DNA of 64,000 nucleotides from Neptunomonas qingdaonensis (GTDB lineage: Bacteria > Pseudomonadota > Gammaproteobacteria > Pseudomonadales > Balneatricaceae). The number at the start of each line of letters is the position of its first letter. Position 1 is the first letter of the stretch. This document shows, one piece after another, positions 34,838 to 43,906 of this stretch. The stretch is taken from positions 124,001-188,000 of the forward strand of contig NZ_FOOU01000006.1 of the NCBI RefSeq assembly GCF_900113275.1. The letters run 5' to 3'. The notes below the pieces were generated by a model. That model ran no database searches. It was not told the DNA's origin and worked only from the letters and a program-made list of their open reading frames with translations. The position numbers were made by a program, and so were the translations under genes.

Positions 34838-37261
34838 TTAATGTGTGTTTATTTGTTCTGAAGCAGATTTAGCCGATTTTTTTTCAGTCGATGCAGGCTC
34901 ATCTGGCTCATCTTCCAGCGGTTTAGGCTGGTATTTCAGCGCAATGTCAAGCACTTCATCGATCCATTTTACCGGTCTGATATCAAGATCAGCCTTTATA
35001 TTATCAGGTATTTCTTTCAGGTCACGCTGATTTTCGTCAGGAATGATAACTGTTTTAATACCACCACGATGTGCTGCCAGTAATTTCTCTTTCAAACCAC
35101 CAATAGGCATCACCTGACCACGCAGGTTTATTTCACCTGTCATAGCAACATCTGACTTAACCGGAATCTCAGTTAATGCCGACACCAGCGCCGTACACAT
35201 ACCAATACCCGCACTTGGACCATCTTTGGGTGTTGCGCCTTCAGGAACGTGAATATGCACATCCTGTTTCTCATGAAATGACGATGATATACCCAAGGCT
35301 TTAGCTCGACTTCTTACCACGGTAAGCGCCGCCTGGATAGATTCTTTCATGACATCACCCAAGCTACCCGTTGTAATCTGTCGCCCTTTACCAGGGACAA
35401 CCGTCGCTTCTATGCTCAGCATATCGCCACCAACCTGAGTCCAGGCCAATCCGGTCACATGACCCACCAAGTCTTCCTCTTCCGCCAAACCAAAGCTGTG
35501 CTTTTTGACGCCGCTGTACTGCTCTAGATTTTCATCCGTGACAATAATTTGCTTATCAAGGTCACCCAACGCAACCGCCTTAATCACTTTACGACAGATC
35601 TTAGCAATTTCGCGCTCCAGCCCACGCACACCCGCTTCACGAGTATAGTAACGCACCAGACTAATAATAGCAGAATCTTCGATTTTCGCTTCTTTTTCCT
35701 TTAAGCCATTCTGCTTAATCTGCTTAGGAACCAGATATTTACGCGCTATATTTAACTTTTCATCTTCAGTGTAGCCAGGTATACGAATCAGCTCCATACG
35801 ATCAAGCAATGGACCTGGTATATTCATTGAGTTTGACGTACAGACGAACATCACATCGGACAGGTCATAATCGACTTCCAGATAGTGATCGTTAAATGTC
35901 GAATTCTGCTCAGGATCAAGCACTTCGAGTAAAGCAGAAGCCGGATCACCACGCTGATCCATGCCCATTTTATCGATCTCATCCAATAAAAACAGTGGAT
36001 TTTTCACACCGATTTTAGCCATTTTTTGAATAAGCTTGCCTGGCATAGACCCAATATAGGTACGGCGATGACCTCGTATTTCTGCTTCATCACGCACGCC
36101 ACCCAAAGCCATGCGCACATATTTACGATTCGTCGCACGCGCAATTGAGCGACCCAGAGAAGTTTTACCTACACCGGGTGGGCCCACTAAACATAAAATA
36201 GGACCTTTCAGCTTTTTAACACGCTGCTGAACCGCAAGATACTCAAGAATACGCTCTTTTACTTCTGTCAAACCAAAATGATCTTCATCGAGAATCACTT
36301 CGGCACGCTTCATATCATGACGCACTTTAGAGCGCTTAGACCATGGAATCTGCAACATCCAATCGATATATCCGCGTACAACGGTTGCTTCAGCCGACAT
36401 TGACGACATCATTTTAAGCTTGTTGAACTCGGCAATGGTTTTGTCATACGCCTCTTTCGGCATACCCGCTGCATCGATACGGTTTTTCAGCTCATCAATA
36501 TCGCTCACACCGTTTTCGTCAAGATCTCCCAGCTCTTTCTGAATAGCTTTCATCTGCTCATTCAAATAGTACTCACGCTGGCTTTTTTCCATCTGCTTTT
36601 TAACACGGCCACGAATACGCTTTTCGACCTCAACAAGATCGATTTCTGCTTCCATCAGCGACATTAGATGTTCCAGACGCAAACGGCTATCGAGCATTTC
36701 AAGAATACTCTGCTTCTCATCAAGCTTGAGCGACATGTGCGCTGCAATCGTGTCGGACAAACGACCTATATCATCAATATTCTGCAACGACGACAGGACT
36801 TCTGAAGGAATTTTTTTGTTGATCTGAATAAAACGATCAAACTGCTCTAACGCAGTACGTTTATAGACTTCACTCTCTGCGGCGGTCAGGGTTTCTACTG
36901 GCAAGTTACTGATTTTCGCAGTGAAATAATTGCCCGAATCATCCAGCTCATCAATTTTAGCGCGATAATCCCCCTCAACCAGAACCTTGACGGTACCATC
37001 TGGCAATTTTAACATTTGCAAGACACTGGCTACTGTACCAATATCATGCAAATCACCGGCAACGGGCTCGTCATCAGAAGCATTTTTCTGGGCGATCAGT
37101 AAAATTTCTTTATTACCATCCATAGCGGCTTCGAGCGCTTCAATTGACTTTTCTCGACCGACAAACAGTGGAATGACCATGTGCGGGTACACAACCACAT
37201 CACGTAACGGCAGGACGGGAAGCTCTACATTAATATTATCGGTAGCTTCAAACTGATCCAT
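34838..37261 (-). CDS. lon: ATP-dependent protease Lon
   Basis: Lon is a hexameric cytoplasmic AAA+ serine protease that degrades misfolded and regulatory proteins. The start at 37261 (MDQFEATDNINVELPVLPLRDVVVYPHM) gives 807 residues; an in-frame ATG nine codons earlier is less likely because homologs begin near PVLPLRDVV. Visible parts are the N-terminal substrate domain, Walker A GPPGVGKTS, the AAA+ region with LLDEIDKMG, and the catalytic Ser-Lys dyad in PKDGPSAGIGM and GLKEKLLAA. A candidate heat-shock promoter lies about 100 bases upstream. hupB follows 130 bases downstream. Confidence 0.97.
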   Translation of the reverse strand: MDQFEATDNINVELPVLPLRDVVVYPHMVIPLFVGREKSIEALEAAMDGNKEILLIAQKNASDDEPVAGDLHDIGTVASVLQMLKLPDGTVKVLVEGDYRAKIDELDDSGNYFTAKISNLPVETLTAAESEVYKRTALEQFDRFIQINKKIPSEVLSSLQNIDDIGRLSDTIAAHMSLKLDEKQSILEMLDSRLRLEHLMSLMEAEIDLVEVEKRIRGRVKKQMEKSQREYYLNEQMKAIQKELGDLDENGVSDIDELKNRIDAAGMPKEAYDKTIAEFNKLKMMSSMSAEATVVRGYIDWMLQIPWSKRSKVRHDMKRAEVILDEDHFGLTEVKERILEYLAVQQRVKKLKGPILCLVGPPGVGKTSLGRSIARATNRKYVRMALGGVRDEAEIRGHRRTYIGSMPGKLIQKMAKIGVKNPLFLLDEIDKMGMDQRGDPASALLEVLDPEQNSTFNDHYLEVDYDLSDVMFVCTSNSMNIPGPLLDRMELIRIPGYTEDEKLNIARKYLVPKQIKQNGLKEKEAKIEDSAIISLVRYYTREAGVRGLEREIAKICRKVIKAVALGDLDKQIIVTDENLEQYSGVKKHSFGLAEEEDLVGHVTGLAWTQVGGDMLSIEATVVPGKGRQITTGSLGDVMKESIQAALTVVRSRAKALGISSSFHEKQDVHIHVPEGATPKDGPSAGIGMCTALVSALTEIPVKSDVAMTGEINLRGQVMPIGGLKEKLLAAHRGGIKTVIIPDENQRDLKEIPDNIKADLDIRPVKWIDEVLDIALKYQPKPLEDEPDEPASTEKKSAKSASEQINTH

Positions 37262-37364
37262 AATGGATATTGCCTCTCTGCAAGGCACCTATAACATCTA
37301 GGTGCGATATAAAAAACAGACACAATACTGTCTGAATAAGACTTTACGATGCCTGAATTAAACT

Positions 37365-37389
37365 ATGGGGACTACTCACAAGAAAACAA
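37365..37389 (-). promoter_or_regulatory. candidate sigma-32 (heat-shock) promoter of lon
   Basis: On the minus strand TTGTTT (37389-37384), a 13-base spacer and CCCCAT (37370-37365) resemble the RpoH consensus TTGAAA-N13-CCCCAT. The -10 part is exact, the -35 part is weak. It is about 105 bases upstream of the lon start, a sensible place for a heat-shock gene. Confidence 0.4.
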
Positions 37390-37530
37390 CCTTAATTGGC
37401 CGCAACTCGTGTTATTTGATGAAGGATAGCTTGCTTTAGGATTTTTTATAGCACAAAGGAAAATTCAGACATGCTTCAGACGCATTTGTTGGACTAAATA
37501 CGTCTGAAACCTCTATGTTTAACGTGCTTC

Positions 37531-38124
37531 TTACTTGTAGTATGAGTTGTCAGTCACTGTATGATCAGTCACATCACGAACACCGAGCAGGCCCGGAAGT
37601 CGTTCGATTAAGGTTTTCTCTACACCGTCTTTTAATGTCAGATCTACGGCACTACACCCCTGACAACCTCCGCCGAATTTCAGTACAGCGATATAGCCAT
37701 CCGTTTCTTCAATCAATTCGATCAACTTAACTTCACCACCATGTGACGCTAGTCCAGGGTTGATATCGCTATAAAGAATATAATTAATCTGCTCGCTCAT
37801 CGGGCTATCCGATGACACTTTTGGCACTTTAGCATTCGGCGCCTTAATAGTCAGCTGCCCACCCATACGATCCTGAGAATAATCAACCAGCGCCTCTTCA
37901 AGATAAGGAAGGCTGTTGCGCTCAAAGTAAAAGCGTATCTTACTAAGCTCTAATACTTCGTCGTCTTCAACCAATTCATCCGGTCTGCAATAGGCAAGGC
38001 AGGTTTCAGCATAAGGCGTACCCGGCTGCGTAACAAACATCCTTACAGCAATACCTTCAACATTTTGCTTAGAGAGTAAATCGGCCAGATATATTTCTGC
38101 GCCTTCGGTAACCGTCATGTTCAT
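37531..38124 (-). CDS. nfuA: Fe-S cluster carrier protein NfuA
   Basis: NfuA holds a [4Fe-4S] cluster bridged between two subunits and passes it to apoproteins, especially under oxidative stress. The 197-residue protein has an N-terminal A-type-like domain that has lost the three cluster Cys and a C-terminal Nfu domain with the CxxC motif [19 protein letters not shown]. The start at 38124 ([17 protein letters not shown]) is preferred because AGGTG lies five bases upstream. The gene is monocistronic. Up to the start of the divergent antiporter lie 303 bases without a gene. Confidence 0.95.
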   Translation of the reverse strand: MNMTVTEGAEIYLADLLSKQNVEGIAVRMFVTQPGTPYAETCLAYCRPDELVEDDEVLELSKIRFYFERNSLPYLEEALVDYSQDRMGGQLTIKAPNAKVPKVSSDSPMSEQINYILYSDINPGLASHGGEVKLIELIEETDGYIAVLKFGGGCQGCSAVDLTLKDGVEKTLIERLPGLLGVRDVTDHTVTDNSYYK

Positions 38125-38427
38125 TTTTACACCTGAATACATACATCAATACAAATAAAGTATCAGGATACACCGAATCTAATTCCGAGTAAATTGATCA
38201 GATATTATACGATTGCAAAAATCGAAGAGTCGATACCTGAAAAATATTTTATTTAACTCTCTTCTCCCTTTTCAGCCATACCCTATATTATTTTATGGCA
38301 TGTAAACGCCAGCAAGCAATATCAAAATCAGGCCACGCAAAACCGTCGAGTAAAGTTTACAGGTCGCGCTAAACAGCTCTCTTGCGCTTCTGTTACAATG
38401 TATCTGCGTATACATGGAGTTTATTAA
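38125..38427. other. 303-base divergent promoter region
   Basis: No gene is visible between nfuA and the antiporter. A TACAAT (38395-38400) close to the antiporter start could be a -10 element, but no consensus -35 is found at the right distance. The direct neighbourhood of the nfuA start is AT-rich. I see no clear IscR site. Confidence 0.5.
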
Positions 38428-39597
38428 ATGGCTGAACATTCAGTAGTTTTTTCTTTTTTTCTTATCTTTACCGGCGCCGCCATTCTGGCGTCTCTGGCAC
38501 TCTATACCCGACAACCATTACTGATAGCTTACATCGTACTGGGGGCATTATTTGGCCCTTATGGTTTTAAATTTATTTCTGATACAGCGCTTCTTGCAGA
38601 CATGTCGCATATCGGTATTATTTTCCTTTTGTTTTTACTCGGGCTGGATATGCAGCCTTCGCATTTAATTCAGATGATAAAAAAAGCAACCTGGGTTGCC
38701 GTTGGCAGCTCTGTTATTTTTTTAGTTGCCGGTTATTTGGCAGCACTGCTTTTCGGATACACGCAGACAGAGTCTGTAATTATTGGCGCAGCGATGATGT
38801 TTTCCAGCACCATCATCGGCATTAAACTACTACCCACAACCGTCCTGCATCATCGCCATACGGGCGAACTGGTGGTAGGTTTATTGCTACTGCAGGATGT
38901 CATCGCCATCATAGTGTTGCTGGTTTTGTACAGCGGCCAAAATGAAACCAATGGCGCAATGAGCCTGATCATGCCGCTACTCGCTTTACCGTTATTGATC
39001 CTGGTAGGCATCGTGCTCGTTAAATACATCATATTAAAATTAATTCATCGCTTTGACCGTTTCCACGAGTATATCTTTCTGCTTGCCATTGGCTGGTGTC
39101 TGGGCATGGCTGAAGGAGCCCAATATATCGGGCTATCCGCAGAGATGGGCGCGTTTGTTGCGGGCGTAGCCTTAGCGACCAGTCCAATCTCTCAATACAT
39201 CGCGACCAACCTCAGACCTTTACGTGACTTTTTCCTGATCTTATTTTTCTTTTCGGTAGGCGCAAGTTTCAACCTGGGGTTAATCGGCCAGATAATTTTA
39301 CCTGCCGCCCTGCTGGCTGTACTTGTGGTTGGATTAAAACCGGTGATATTCCGTCTGCTGTTAAAAACCATCAAAGAAGACAACGCGATGTCATGGGAAG
39401 TAGGCTTTCGATTGGGGCAAATCAGCGAATTTTCATTGCTCATTGCCTATATTGCAGCCAGCGCAGCGATGATAGGCCAAGAGGCTTCACACGTCATACA
39501 AGCGACAGCCATTCTTACCTTCCTGCTGTCGACCTATGTTGTTATTTTTAACTTCCCTTCGCCGATCGCAGTTTCTGACAAATTAAGACGAGATTAA
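38428..39597 (+). CDS. Kef-type cation:proton antiporter (CPA2 family)
   Basis: A 389-residue inner-membrane protein with about 12 membrane spans. The pattern MAEHSVVFSFFLIFTGAAIL, the LLLLQDVIAIIVLLVL helix with the Asp-Val pair and LSAEMGAFVAGVALA are typical of the monovalent cation:proton antiporter-2 family (KefB/C, YbaL). It ends soon after the membrane domain and lacks the cytoplasmic TrkA-N (RCK) domain of KefB and KefC, so regulation must differ. The substrate (K+ or Na+) is not determinable. It is monocistronic. Confidence 0.9.
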   Translation: MAEHSVVFSFFLIFTGAAILASLALYTRQPLLIAYIVLGALFGPYGFKFISDTALLADMSHIGIIFLLFLLGLDMQPSHLIQMIKKATWVAVGSSVIFLVAGYLAALLFGYTQTESVIIGAAMMFSSTIIGIKLLPTTVLHHRHTGELVVGLLLLQDVIAIIVLLVLYSGQNETNGAMSLIMPLLALPLLILVGIVLVKYIILKLIHRFDRFHEYIFLLAIGWCLGMAEGAQYIGLSAEMGAFVAGVALATSPISQYIATNLRPLRDFFLILFFFSVGASFNLGLIGQIILPAALLAVLVVGLKPVIFRLLLKTIKEDNAMSWEVGFRLGQISEFSLLIAYIAASAAMIGQEASHVIQATAILTFLLSTYVVIFNFPSPIAVSDKLRRD

Positions 39598-39612
39598 TAA
39601 CACTCGTCTTAA
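39583..39612. terminator. hairpin at the end of the antiporter gene
   Basis: TTAAGACGAG pairs exactly with CTCGTCTTAA around a ten-base loop; the left arm overlaps the last codons and the stop. T-rich sequence follows only loosely (TCTTCTC), so it may be a weak, possibly bidirectional, terminator between convergent genes. Confidence 0.5.
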
Positions 39613-39632
39613 TCTTCTCAGCCATTTTTAGG

Positions 39633-40616
39633 CTAAAAGCGGCTGCGATCACGCTGCTCCCACAAAGTACGCGCTAACAACAAAGCAGGTGCTTGTTGAT
39701 CCGCTTTTCCCAGCAACACCAATAACGCAGCCAACGTACTGACCACTGCACCTTCTCCATACTCATGCACGACCTCGCCACGCCAACATGCCAGCAGCAA
39801 GGAAGGTTCCAACACTTCATCTTTAACAACCCGTTTTGCAAAAATTCTAGGCCACTGCTCATCAGATAATTCACCCTGGCGAATCCAGCGTACTTCACAA
39901 TCCGAGTCAGGTTTAATTTCAGCCTCACCACCATCGCCACGTATAGTCAGCCCATGCTGTACACCCAACAATTGGCTGGTCTGCTGATGCATTGGCGCAT
40001 AAGCCGGATGAAAAACTCCATCGACGGTACACTCTGAATTTAAAGGATTGATCAATCGACACAAGGTGTGCACAGGTGAACGCAGTCCTAAAATAGGACG
40101 CAATTGGATAATTTCACCCAACCGAGGCACCATCTCATCAATAGAGAGAAAAGCATACTGCTGCTGCGCTAAATGATCTGCGACCTGCTGCCAATTTTGC
40201 GACGCGGCTAAACCGAAAACGGACAGTATATCCTCTATATAAACCCGCCCCTGGGTGTGCCCTTTTGAGCCATGCATGAAAACACGCACATTGTTTTCAG
40301 AGAGGACAAAGGCAGCCAATAAAAACCAGGGCAACTGCCGTTTTTTGCCCGCGTAAGTTGACCAATCAAGGTCAGCTTTCAATGATTCAGGCGCTGATGA
40401 ATGTAAACGTGCGGCTTTAACAAACCCCGTCAACTCCTCGGGTGACTCCTCTTTTACCCGCAACAACATAAGAAAAGCACCCAACTGTTCTGGCCGGACA
40501 GCGCCCGACAAAATCATGCTCATTGCCTCAAAAGCTTCCTCTTGCGTTAGCGATCTCGACCCTTTTTTTCCTTTACCCAAAATGCGCACATACGGCGCGA
40601 ACGGATGCTCAGCCAC
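39633..40616 (-). CDS. ybiB: TrpD2-like glycosyl transferase family protein (YbiB)
   Basis: A 327-residue homolog of anthranilate phosphoribosyltransferase, YbiB/TrpD2 branch. The N-terminal helical domain (LTQEEAFEAMSMILSGAVRPEQLGAFLMLLRVKEESPEELTGF region) matches TrpD, but the glycine-rich PRPP loop of true TrpD (GTGGD) is replaced by the HGSKGHTQGR-type segment near residues 118-127. In E. coli the family binds nucleic acid and shows no anthranilate activity; that probably holds here. It is divergent from rlmD. It should not be read as part of the trp pathway. Confidence 0.85.
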   Translation of the reverse strand: MAEHPFAPYVRILGKGKKGSRSLTQEEAFEAMSMILSGAVRPEQLGAFLMLLRVKEESPEELTGFVKAARLHSSAPESLKADLDWSTYAGKKRQLPWFLLAAFVLSENNVRVFMHGSKGHTQGRVYIEDILSVFGLAASQNWQQVADHLAQQQYAFLSIDEMVPRLGEIIQLRPILGLRSPVHTLCRLINPLNSECTVDGVFHPAYAPMHQQTSQLLGVQHGLTIRGDGGEAEIKPDSDCEVRWIRQGELSDEQWPRIFAKRVVKDEVLEPSLLLACWRGEVVHEYGEGAVVSTLAALLVLLGKADQQAPALLLARTLWEQRDRSRF

Positions 40617-40733
40617 TACAACACCTCCATAATCAGATCAGGCGCACACTATACAATAGAAACTAGCATGATTGAGCCTGATACCTTGATACGCAGTATG
40701 ATAAAATGCGGCCAGCTTATTCTGGAAAGTAAT

Positions 40734-42116
40734 ATGAAACGAAAACCGATACGTTTTGGTCGTCCAACCACCAAAAAAAAACCGCTTCCTGATGAAGCAC
40801 TGACGCTGCATATTGAGTCACTCAGCCAAGAGGGGCGTGGTGTTGCCCGACATGAAGGCAAAACCATTTTTGTAGAAGACGCCTTGAGTGGCGAGGACGT
40901 TGAAGCGCAAATCAGCGTACAACACAAACGCTATGATGAAGCAAAACTCGTCAAGGTCATTACTCCATCGTCAGATCGCAGCAAACCACTTTGTCAGCAT
41001 TATGAGGAATGTGGTGGCTGCCAATTACAACATTTAGAGCACAGCGCGCAGATTCAGGCAAAGCAGGCTAATGTACTCAATCAATTGAAGCGATTTGGCG
41101 AGCAGGAGCCCCTCATTATTGAGTCACCGATTCAGTCTGAGCCGTGGCACTACCGTCGCTCTGCACGCATAGGCTTAAATGTATTACAAAAAAGTGATGA
41201 AGCCATCGTTGGCTTTCGTCGCAGAAAAAGTAATAAGTTACTGCAAATAACCAACTGCCCGGTACTCGATCTTCGGGCCGAAACAATCTTCATCGATCTT
41301 AAAGACACACTGAATCAACTGACTAACAGTAAAACATATACGCATGCCGAGCTACTGTTCGGCGATGAGTCTCAGTCCTTGCAATTACGCTGTAAAGGAA
41401 AGCCTAAACAAGATGACCTCTCAGTGCTGACGGCCTTTGCACATAACAAACAATTCAATCTGTACCTGAAAACAGATGTGGCACAAGTAACGCTTGTTGA
41501 GCTCAGTACCAACAGTTATAGCCTGCCAGCTGAAAACATCAGCCTGCACTTTCAACCGGGTGACTTTCTACAAGTGAATGCAGACGTTAACAAACTGATG
41601 ATTCGTCAAGCAATTGAGTGGCTACAGCTATGCAAAGAAGATATCGTACTGGACCTTTTCTGCGGCTTAGGTAATTTCACACTCCCTATAGCAAGACAGG
41701 TTAAACAGGTCACCGGGATCGAAGGCTCTGACGAGATGGTTAAGCGCGCCTCCCAGAATGCGATTACTAACAAGATTGATAATGCCAGCTTCTTCCGGGC
41801 AGACCTGTCGGCCGATAATCAGCATCAACCCTGGCTTAACTCGGCCTGCAACAAGATTATTCTTGATCCGCCACGCACCGGGGCTTATGAACTACTCTCC
41901 CAACTTCTCTCAAAGCAGTCATCCCTCGCCCAGGAGATTCTTTATATCTCATGCGAACCGTCTGCATTAGCCAGGGATAGCAAGCTGCTGTTAGATAAAG
42001 GTTATCAACTCAGTCGTTTCAACGTCATGGATATGTTCCCGCATACCAGTCATGTTGAGTCGATGGCGCTTTTTACAAAAAGCAGTAAAAAGAAACAAAG
42101 CGGGACAAAAAAATGA
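40734..42116 (+). CDS. rlmD: 23S rRNA (uracil-1939-C5)-methyltransferase RlmD
   Basis: RlmD methylates U1939 of 23S rRNA using SAM. The 460-residue protein starts at the ATG 40734 with GGAAAG seven bases upstream; an in-frame ATG 43 codons earlier has no support. An N-terminal TRAM domain (LTLHIESLSQEGRGVAR) precedes the [4Fe-4S] Cys cluster CQHYEECGGC, with the fourth Cys in TNCPVL. The SAM site is LDLFCGLGNFTLP and the catalytic Cys is in ILYISCEPSALARD. The stop overlaps the start of the pseudouridine synthase gene by four bases, linking two rRNA modification enzymes. Confidence 0.96.
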   Translation: MKRKPIRFGRPTTKKKPLPDEALTLHIESLSQEGRGVARHEGKTIFVEDALSGEDVEAQISVQHKRYDEAKLVKVITPSSDRSKPLCQHYEECGGCQLQHLEHSAQIQAKQANVLNQLKRFGEQEPLIIESPIQSEPWHYRRSARIGLNVLQKSDEAIVGFRRRKSNKLLQITNCPVLDLRAETIFIDLKDTLNQLTNSKTYTHAELLFGDESQSLQLRCKGKPKQDDLSVLTAFAHNKQFNLYLKTDVAQVTLVELSTNSYSLPAENISLHFQPGDFLQVNADVNKLMIRQAIEWLQLCKEDIVLDLFCGLGNFTLPIARQVKQVTGIEGSDEMVKRASQNAITNKIDNASFFRADLSADNQHQPWLNSACNKIILDPPRTGAYELLSQLLSKQSSLAQEILYISCEPSALARDSKLLLDKGYQLSRFNVMDMFPHTSHVESMALFTKSSKKKQSGTKK

Positions 42117-42736
42117 TCCCTGTACTGTTTGCTGATGAGCACTTTATTATCATTAATAAGCCGCATGACTTGCTTTCAGTACCCGGCAAGGGGCCGGAGA
42201 AACAAGATTGTGTAGGGCGCAGGATTCAAGCTGAAAGCCATCCTACTGCCCGCATTGTGCACCGACTGGACTACGCCACTTCAGGTCTGATGGTCCTGGC
42301 CCTGACGGCTGATTCGCTGGTACAACTCAGTCGATTGTTCCAGGAACATAAGATGTGCAAAAGATACCACGCCATTATTAGCGGCACCCCCACCGAAGAT
42401 AACGGTATAATCGAGCAGCCTTTACGCTGCGATTGGGAGCGGCGCCCACTACAAATGATCGACCATGATAAAGGAAAATACGCCCTTACCCGCTGGGAAA
42501 GAATAGAAACGCTCACCGACTCCACACGCGTCTTTCTTTATCCGCAAACAGGGCGTTCCCACCAACTGCGCGTACATATGCTATGGATGGGCCATCCGAT
42601 TACCGGCGATCGCTTCTATGCTGATGAAAAAGCCCTCAGCCTATCTGACAGGCTAATGCTGCATGCAGAAGAACTTTCGTTTACCCACCCCTACACTCAA
42701 GAACCCCTCTCGTTTTTGGCTGAAGCACCTTTTTAA
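42113..42736 (+). CDS. rluA: RluA-family pseudouridine synthase
   Basis: A 207-residue pseudouridine synthase lacking an S4 domain, with the family catalytic motif HRLDYATSG (residues 50-58, Asp53). The short size and lack of S4 domain match RluA, which modifies U746 of 23S rRNA and U32 of several tRNAs. It overlaps rlmD by ATGA and is probably co-translated. The rest of the conserved motif, HQLRVHMLWMGHPITGDRFY, is complete. Confidence 0.9.
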   Translation: MIPVLFADEHFIIINKPHDLLSVPGKGPEKQDCVGRRIQAESHPTARIVHRLDYATSGLMVLALTADSLVQLSRLFQEHKMCKRYHAIISGTPTEDNGIIEQPLRCDWERRPLQMIDHDKGKYALTRWERIETLTDSTRVFLYPQTGRSHQLRVHMLWMGHPITGDRFYADEKALSLSDRLMLHAEELSFTHPYTQEPLSFLAEAPF

Positions 42737-42796
42737 AGGCATAAGTTAAAGGTATACGCTAAAAGCAAAGATTAAAGGCGCTCAAGTCAAAGATAC
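42733..42796. repeat. degenerate tandem repeat after rluA
   Basis: TTAAAGGCATAAG, TTAAAGGTATACGC, a weak TAAAAGCAAAGA, TTAAAGGCGCTCAAG and TCAAAGATACTC follow head to tail, beginning within the rluA stop codon and reaching the 3' end of the opposite gene. Units are 12-15 bases. Confidence 0.55.
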
Positions 42797-43744
42797 TCAA
42801 ACGACTCGGCGCACAACATTCTGGCTGTCATGGTTTTTGATATTATCGACCGTCTGGTCGATAATACGCTGGCGAGCCTCCTTACTTCCCCACGCGCTAT
42901 GCGGTGTAACAATAAGGTTAGGGATGTCTGACGATAACAACGGATTGCCCTGACGCGGCGGCTCTTGAGTCAGGACATCGGTGGCCGCACCAGCCAGCGC
43001 GCCGCAACGTAACGCATCGGCAAGTGCCTGCTCATCAACCACACCGCCACGGGCAACATTGACCAATACGGCCTCTTTTTTCATCAACGCGAGTGCACTG
43101 GCATCAATAAGATTATTTGTTTCAGCGGTTAAAGGACAATGTATCGAGAGCACATCTACCTCAGGCAATAGTTTCTCCAGAGATATACGTCCTTGGCGCT
43201 GATCTGTCACAGAACGACTGGCAACCAGTACTTCCATACCAAACGCTTGTGCTATTTTTGCAACGCCTTGCCCCAGGTGACCATAGCCAATGATACCTAT
43301 TTTGCGGCCACTTAATTCTCTGATGGGAAAATCAAGCAAACAAAACTGCGAAGCCTTTTGCCATTCACCTGCGCGGACCGCCCGGTCATAATTAAGCAGG
43401 TTAGTATGTAGTGCCAGAATCAACGAAAACGTATGCTGAACAACCGAAGGGATGCCATATGCCTGGCAGTTATACACAGCCACACCCTCTGCCGCGGCGG
43501 CTTTAAGGTCAACATTATTAGTACCCGTTGCCACCACGCAAATCATTTTCAAGTGTTTAGCGCTGCTAATGGCGGCCTGTGTTAACTGCACCTTATTGAC
43601 GATAATGACATCGGCATCTTTAACTCTCTCGGTTACCTGCTCCGCTGATGTTCCCTGAAAAGTGGTCAAGGTATCAAAGCAGTTTTCAAGAACACTCAAA
43701 TCGAGGTCATCCAGCCCCTGAAGATCAAGAAACACAGCATTCAT
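42797..43744 (-). CDS. D-2-hydroxyacid dehydrogenase
   Basis: A 315-residue D-isomer 2-hydroxyacid dehydrogenase. The start at 43744 (MNAVFLDLQGLDD) has GGAG seven bases upstream; an alternative ATG four codons earlier is weaker. The NAD fold is GIIGYGHLGQGVAKIA, and the catalytic Arg, Glu and His regions are VNVARGGVVDEQAL, the following acidic segment and TPHSAWGS. It resembles hydroxypyruvate reductase/glycerate dehydrogenase (HprA) rather than SerA, being short and lacking an ACT domain. The substrate is not fixed. It is convergent with rlmD-rluA. Confidence 0.88.
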   Translation of the reverse strand: MNAVFLDLQGLDDLDLSVLENCFDTLTTFQGTSAEQVTERVKDADVIIVNKVQLTQAAISSAKHLKMICVVATGTNNVDLKAAAAEGVAVYNCQAYGIPSVVQHTFSLILALHTNLLNYDRAVRAGEWQKASQFCLLDFPIRELSGRKIGIIGYGHLGQGVAKIAQAFGMEVLVASRSVTDQRQGRISLEKLLPEVDVLSIHCPLTAETNNLIDASALALMKKEAVLVNVARGGVVDEQALADALRCGALAGAATDVLTQEPPRQGNPLLSSDIPNLIVTPHSAWGSKEARQRIIDQTVDNIKNHDSQNVVRRVV

Positions 43745-43791
43745 TTTGTTCTCCATACACTCTTAAAAAATAAGGAATATAAATAAGAAAT

Positions 43792-43815
43792 AAAAAAAGG
43801 AGCACGCGGCTCCTT
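43792..43815 (-). terminator. Rho-independent terminator of dapA-bamC
   Basis: On the minus strand AAGGAGC-CGCGT-GCTCCTT forms a seven-pair stem followed by seven T residues. It lies about 90 bases after the bamC stop. Confidence 0.85.
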
Positions 43816-43906
43816 AAGTATCAAATCAACACCTTGGCTATTGAAGGACCTTTACAGTGGATCTCTTCTCTGAACACTTCCCTCAGCAAAGGCTCAATTC
43901 AGCGCA

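Noticed and set aside
39633-40616. trpD of the tryptophan pathway
   Set aside because: The PRPP-binding GTGGD loop is not present and the sequence is of the YbiB branch, so it does not complete the trp set near trpBA.
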